A stretch of 64,000 bases of DNA from Manis javanica (taxonomy: Eukaryota > Chordata > Mammalia > Pholidota > Manidae), in contig NC_133167.1 of NCBI RefSeq assembly GCF_040802235.1, positions 42,220,001-42,284,000 on the forward strand. The letters are read 5' to 3'. The translations under genes were made by a program, and so were the position numbers. Under the pieces are notes generated by a model. It was not told the origin of the DNA and made no database searches. It saw nothing but the letters and a program-made list of their open reading frames with translations. Within the stretch, counting starts at the first letter, position 1; each line of letters opens with the position of its first letter. Of this stretch, positions 60,410 through 64,000 are shown one piece after another.

Positions 60410-60930
60410 GTGTCAAATAAAGGCCCCTCAAAGGTGTCCACCATGTTCTGATCCCTGTAGCCTGTGGCTATGTTACCTCACAGGTCAAAGGAGAATTAAG
60501 TTTATAGATGGCATTACTGATGCTAATCAGCTGACTTTAAGGAAACAAGATTGACTTGGATTAACTGGGTGGGCCCAATGTAATCACAAGCATCTTTATA
60601 AGAGATAAAAAGGAGGCAGAAGAGATGCAGTCAGGGAATGACAGAAACAGAGGTCAGAATCTGAGAAAGAAATCTGAAGATGCTACTGTGCTATGAAAAT
60701 TGAGGAAGGGTCCACTCCTCAAGGAAAGCCGGTGGGCTCTAGAAACTGGTAAAGGCAAATGGATTCTTTTCTAAGGCCTTTAGTGGGAGGCAGCCCTATT
60801 TTTACCTTGATTTTAGCCCAGTGAATCCCATTTCAGACTTCTGACTTCCAGAACTGTTAAGACAAATTTGTGCTGTTAAGCCAGTAAATTTGTAGTGATT
60901 TTTTACAGCAGCAATAAGAAACTAATACAG
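60410..60930 (+). mobile_element. MLT1-type LTR (ERVL-MaLR)
   Basis: Clear MLT1 order: tgatccctgtagcctgtggc, ggtgggcccaatgtaatcac, tttagcccagtgaatcccat, cttctgacttccagaactgt and ataagaaactaatacag at the 3' end. Confidence 0.9.
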
Positions 60931-61235
60931 CCATATAAAAGTGGAAGAGGGAATTAGAAGAAAGGACCAGAGAGATGGCAGTGTGAGATGGTCTGGCCTG
61001 ATGTTCATGGCCTTTATATGGAATGGAGCCATAAATCAAGGACTACAGGCAACCGAAAAAGGCAGCGGAATGAATTCTCCACCAGAGCCTCCAGAAGGAA
61101 TGCCAACACCTTGTTTTTAGACAATGAGATCCATTTGGGACTTCTGACATCCAAAACTGTAAGATAATAAATTGGTGGTGTTTTTAAGCCACTGAATCTG
61201 TGGTAGTTTGTTACAACAGCAATTGAAATTTAATA
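60931..61235 (+). mobile_element. second MLT1-type LTR fragment
   Basis: Repeats the 3' half of the preceding LTR: ctccaccagagcctccagaa, ttgggacttctgacatccaa, aactgtaagataataaattg and attgaaatttaatacag. Same strand, directly adjacent. Confidence 0.8.
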
Positions 61236-61539
61236 CAGAAGGATAAGACAGTATATGGAAAAAAATTTCCTTTAAAAAATAGATAATTTCTGATAAGTGG
61301 CATAAAAGAATTAAAACAAAGTAGGGTTCTGGAGCTATGTGGTCCAATATAATATCCATTAACTATTTGTAGCTATTTAAATTTACTAAATTAAATTTAA
61401 ATTAGTTATAATCTAAGTGCTACCCTGTGTGGCTAGTGACTACTGTATTGGACAGGGCAGATAATAGAACATTTCCATCATCACAGTTCTCTTGACTGTG
61501 CTTCTCTGGAGAGTAGATTGAGTTTGTGTGACGATCAGA

Positions 61540-61640
61540 AGGAGAAGGAGTCAGGCATGTGAAAGGCTACAGGATGGACATTCCAGGCAGAAGGAACAAA
61601 ATGCAGAGCAGTAAGTGCTAGAGAATAAATAAAACATAGC
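61540..61640 (-). repeat. L2 LINE remnant, antisense
   Basis: acattccaggcagaaggaac, aaaatgcagagcagtaagtg. Confidence 0.6.
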
Positions 61641-61722
61641 GATGTGATATAAAGCAGTTAAAAACCTCCCAGTGTGTTTTGAGACATGATTACTATTTTA
61701 CTTTAAGGTACCAATTAAGAAC

Positions 61723-61750
61723 CATTCATTCATTCATTCATTCACTCAAC
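61723..61750 (+). repeat. (CATT)n microsatellite
   Basis: Four to five catt units running into cactcaacaagcat, an L2-like end. Confidence 0.8.
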
Positions 61751-62338
61751 AAGCATTAACCAACAGCCAAATTTTGTGTCAGGTTTTATGTCAGGTAAAA
61801 TACGTACAAACGTGAATATGACAGAGATGCTAAACTCATGTAATTCACAGTATGGTAGAATTCTCCTTTGGAAAATCATGGTTTATTCTGATGCCTTTGG
61901 AAGGACTTTGATTGTACTGGTGGGGAGTTAAATGCAATTTTGCATTGTTCTCGGGAGGACCAGGGAAGAGGGGAACTGGCAAGATTCTGCTCACTGGGGA
62001 CTGCCCACCTGTCCAATCACAAAAACATTTGTCCGGTCATTTTGTGAAACTGATTCGCCCCTGGCAAGAACAAATCATCAGTGGAGGGAGAAGTAGGAGT
62101 TGTGAGTTATGGCTCCCCTAACAAATGAGACCCATCTTTAATAAACTTTGTTGGGTACTTCTACTAAGTCTTGAACAAGAACTTCATCTTGATAGTGTAT
62201 GTTTTGTTATTTGCTGTATATTCATCTCATTGTTTTTTTGCAGTTAATATTAGTGACACTGATTTCCAACTATCATATCTCAGAATAAAAAAAACAGAGT
62301 TTCTGGTATGGTTGTCACCTCTAAGGAATCCAGAGAAT

Positions 62339-62351
62339 GTGTGTGTGTGTG

Positions 62352-62398
<47 letters not shown>
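62339..62398 (+). repeat. (TG)n microsatellite
   Basis: About 28 TG units with one gcatg interruption. It produces a run of Cys-Val codons in a spurious frame. Confidence 0.96.
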
Positions 62399-62399
<1 letters not shown>

Positions 62400-63019
62400 T
62401 TTTTGTTTCATCATTTGTTTTAGTTTTTTTCCTTTTAAATTATTTTACTTCAGGATGCTGTAACACTGAGTCATAAAATATGTCATTATTTCATGTGATA
62501 GAAAGTGCCAGAGTTTGCAGTCACTGGCTTGCAATTTTCCATAGCCACAGAATATTGGAAAGCTGCTACTCAAAGGTAATATGGAATCTCAGGGGGTCTT
62601 TATCAGAACTACCTTTTAAGGCAAATGGATCTTACCGGTGAAAGTGATGGAGGATGATTTCCAGATGTTGAAATGCTTGTTTTGGCAACTGCTACAGAAA
62701 ACTGAAACAAGTCTTGCCAGAACAACCAGAAAGGATGTGAAGCACTGCTGTAAGAGGGAACAGGCACATGGCAAGCAAGGCCAGCAGAACCCAGAGAGTA
62801 TAGATGCAGGGAAGATAGCTGAGCTGAGAGCCAAAGTTGGAGACCCTATTAATTGTGTGGAGTGAAAGCATGTCACACTGGGCTGAGATGCACACACAAT
62901 CTTATCACTTCTGTGCACCACACGTACCCCTTCCTTTACTTTAACTATCTTTCCTGTAACTATTGATGTCAACATGTTAGGGAAATTCTTCCTGGCTAAT
63001 ATGTGTGTTAGATATTATG

Positions 63020-63220
63020 GGGTTAGTAAAACATGGATGAGTGGAGTCAAACAGATTTGCCTTCAATTTCTGTGTTCAGTATTTACTACCAGGGTGGCCT
63101 GGATTGAGTTGCTTAACCTTTAAACAGTCCTTTCTTTATCTGTAGAATGGAGGTTATAATATCATTGCCAGAGGCCTATTGTGAAAATTAAATGAAATCA
63201 TATATGTGAAGTACACACAT
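63020..63220 (+). repeat. MIR SINE remnant
   Basis: ggattgagttgcttaacctt, cctttctttatctgtagaat and tattgtgaaaattaaatgaa. Confidence 0.8.
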
Positions 63221-64000
63221 GAATGAATTTCTCCTCTGATCTACCCCTTCCAGCCAACCTCCAAAATTAACATTATGTTTTTGTCCAGTTAGGAGAAACA
63301 CATTTTCAGAATACATCTGAGAATGGAATGTAATTTTTGCAGATACACAGATTAGAGATTAGATATTTTTAGCCAATGTGATGTTTTGTGAGCTCCTGTG
63401 ATAGAATCACATAGGCAACCAGGTATGATGTCTTTGAAACAGGCACCCTCTTGGGATTGTTTCCTAAGTGGTGAAAAAAATAGGAAAATAAAAATCCATC
63501 TTCAATGGAATATTTCATTTTACACAATGAATATCTATGGTCCCTCTTTTACTCCATTTTTTAAACCTTTATGTTGATTTTTAAATGATTCTAAAATTGT
63601 TAATTGCCTTTCCCAACTGGTCAACCAGTTCCAAGCAGTTCAAGATAGATAAAATCCCCTTTCTGTCTCTGCATCTTCGTGGGATCTTTGACTTTCATTT
63701 GTAAATCATTTTGATTTTCCCCCTTCTCTCTTCAGCATCCTCTGCCCCAGGTCTTTTCTGAAATAGAGATTTTTTTTTTCCAATCTTTGTGCTAAGCCTG
63801 GTCCTGGGCCAGAAAAAGCCAGGCTCTTTCAAAAGGCCAGCCTCTGCAGGAGTTGGAACCTACAAACCTAATTCATACTCCCAACTTTTCCTCCAAGGAC
63901 CTAGTAATGGGCACCAGGATAACAGCAATAGCTCCCTGTGGGGAACCACCTTATTCCCCCACTGGACACCTGGCTGTGATCCACTGTTAATTTGCTGGGG

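Larger units (their letters stand above)
42451..64000 (+). other. COL5A2: COL5A2 intron 1 (5' part, open-ended)
   Basis: Starts gtgagttt. I searched the translated plus strand for the Cys-rich von Willebrand C domain expected in exon 2 and saw none before the window ends, so intron 1 is at least 21.5 kb. Within it lie L2, MIR and MLT1 remnants and microsatellites listed separately. The stretches 42.5-45.5, 48.1-51.2 and 63.2-64.0 kb show no recognisable repeat or exon, apart from the palindrome at 43471-43516. Confidence 0.75.

Noticed and set aside
62171..62476. Cys-Val repeat protein
   Set aside because: Translation of a TG microsatellite.
42451..64000. COL5A2 exon 2
   Set aside because: No Cys-rich von Willebrand C-type block flanked by AG/GT was found; the exon probably lies beyond the window.
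1..64000. Prokaryotic operons, tRNA or rRNA genes
   Set aside because: None seen; the sequence is plainly mammalian and I recognised no cloverleaf or rRNA core.

Overview
The window is nuclear DNA from a placental mammal: AT-rich, intron and intergene dominated, and built from mammal-wide repeats (MIR, L2, old L1M fragments, MLT1 LTRs) plus two long, younger L1 insertions. No young SINE (Alu, B1/B2, carnivore tRNA-Lys, ruminant BovB/tA) was seen in 64 kb. Together with the unusual L1 tail described below, this makes a pangolin (Manis or a relative) my best guess. The guess rests on recall of such repeats and was not checked.

Only one protein gene is supported. COL5A2 (collagen alpha-2(V) chain) enters on the + strand. 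Its proximal promoter lies at about 42.0-42.2 kb and exon 1 at about 42,200-42,450, with the start codon at 42,354 and a GT donor at 42,451. Everything from 42,451 to the end of the window is then intron 1. No exon 2 (von Willebrand C domain) was found. The 42 kb upstream reads as intergenic DNA, as expected for a gene whose human counterpart has a large upstream gene-free interval.

Layout. 305-8,291: composite retrotransposon A (+), a near full-length broken L1 joined to a retroviral env-3'LTR piece, flanked by a 17-bp target-site duplication. 8.3-28.8 kb: old repeats, an LTR in antisense and an exact 78-bp tandem duplication. 28,884-36,748: composite B (-), with the same L1-env-LTR architecture. 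36.8-42.0 kb: MIR, L2 and L1 remnants leading to the COL5A2 promoter. 42.45-64 kb: intron 1 with L2, MIR and MLT1 remnants, long CA and TG microsatellites and a perfect 46-bp AT-rich palindrome.

The most notable biology is the repeated L1-env-LTR unit. Both copies stop about 20 nt past an AATAAA inside the LTR and are followed by a short A-tail and target duplication. They therefore appear to be L1 transcripts that read through their own 3' end, borrowed a retroviral polyadenylation site and moved as one unit. The second point of interest is the COL5A2 leader. A perfect 9-bp stem contains the initiator ATG, a collagen-type 5' stem-loop, and two four-codon upstream ORFs precede the start.
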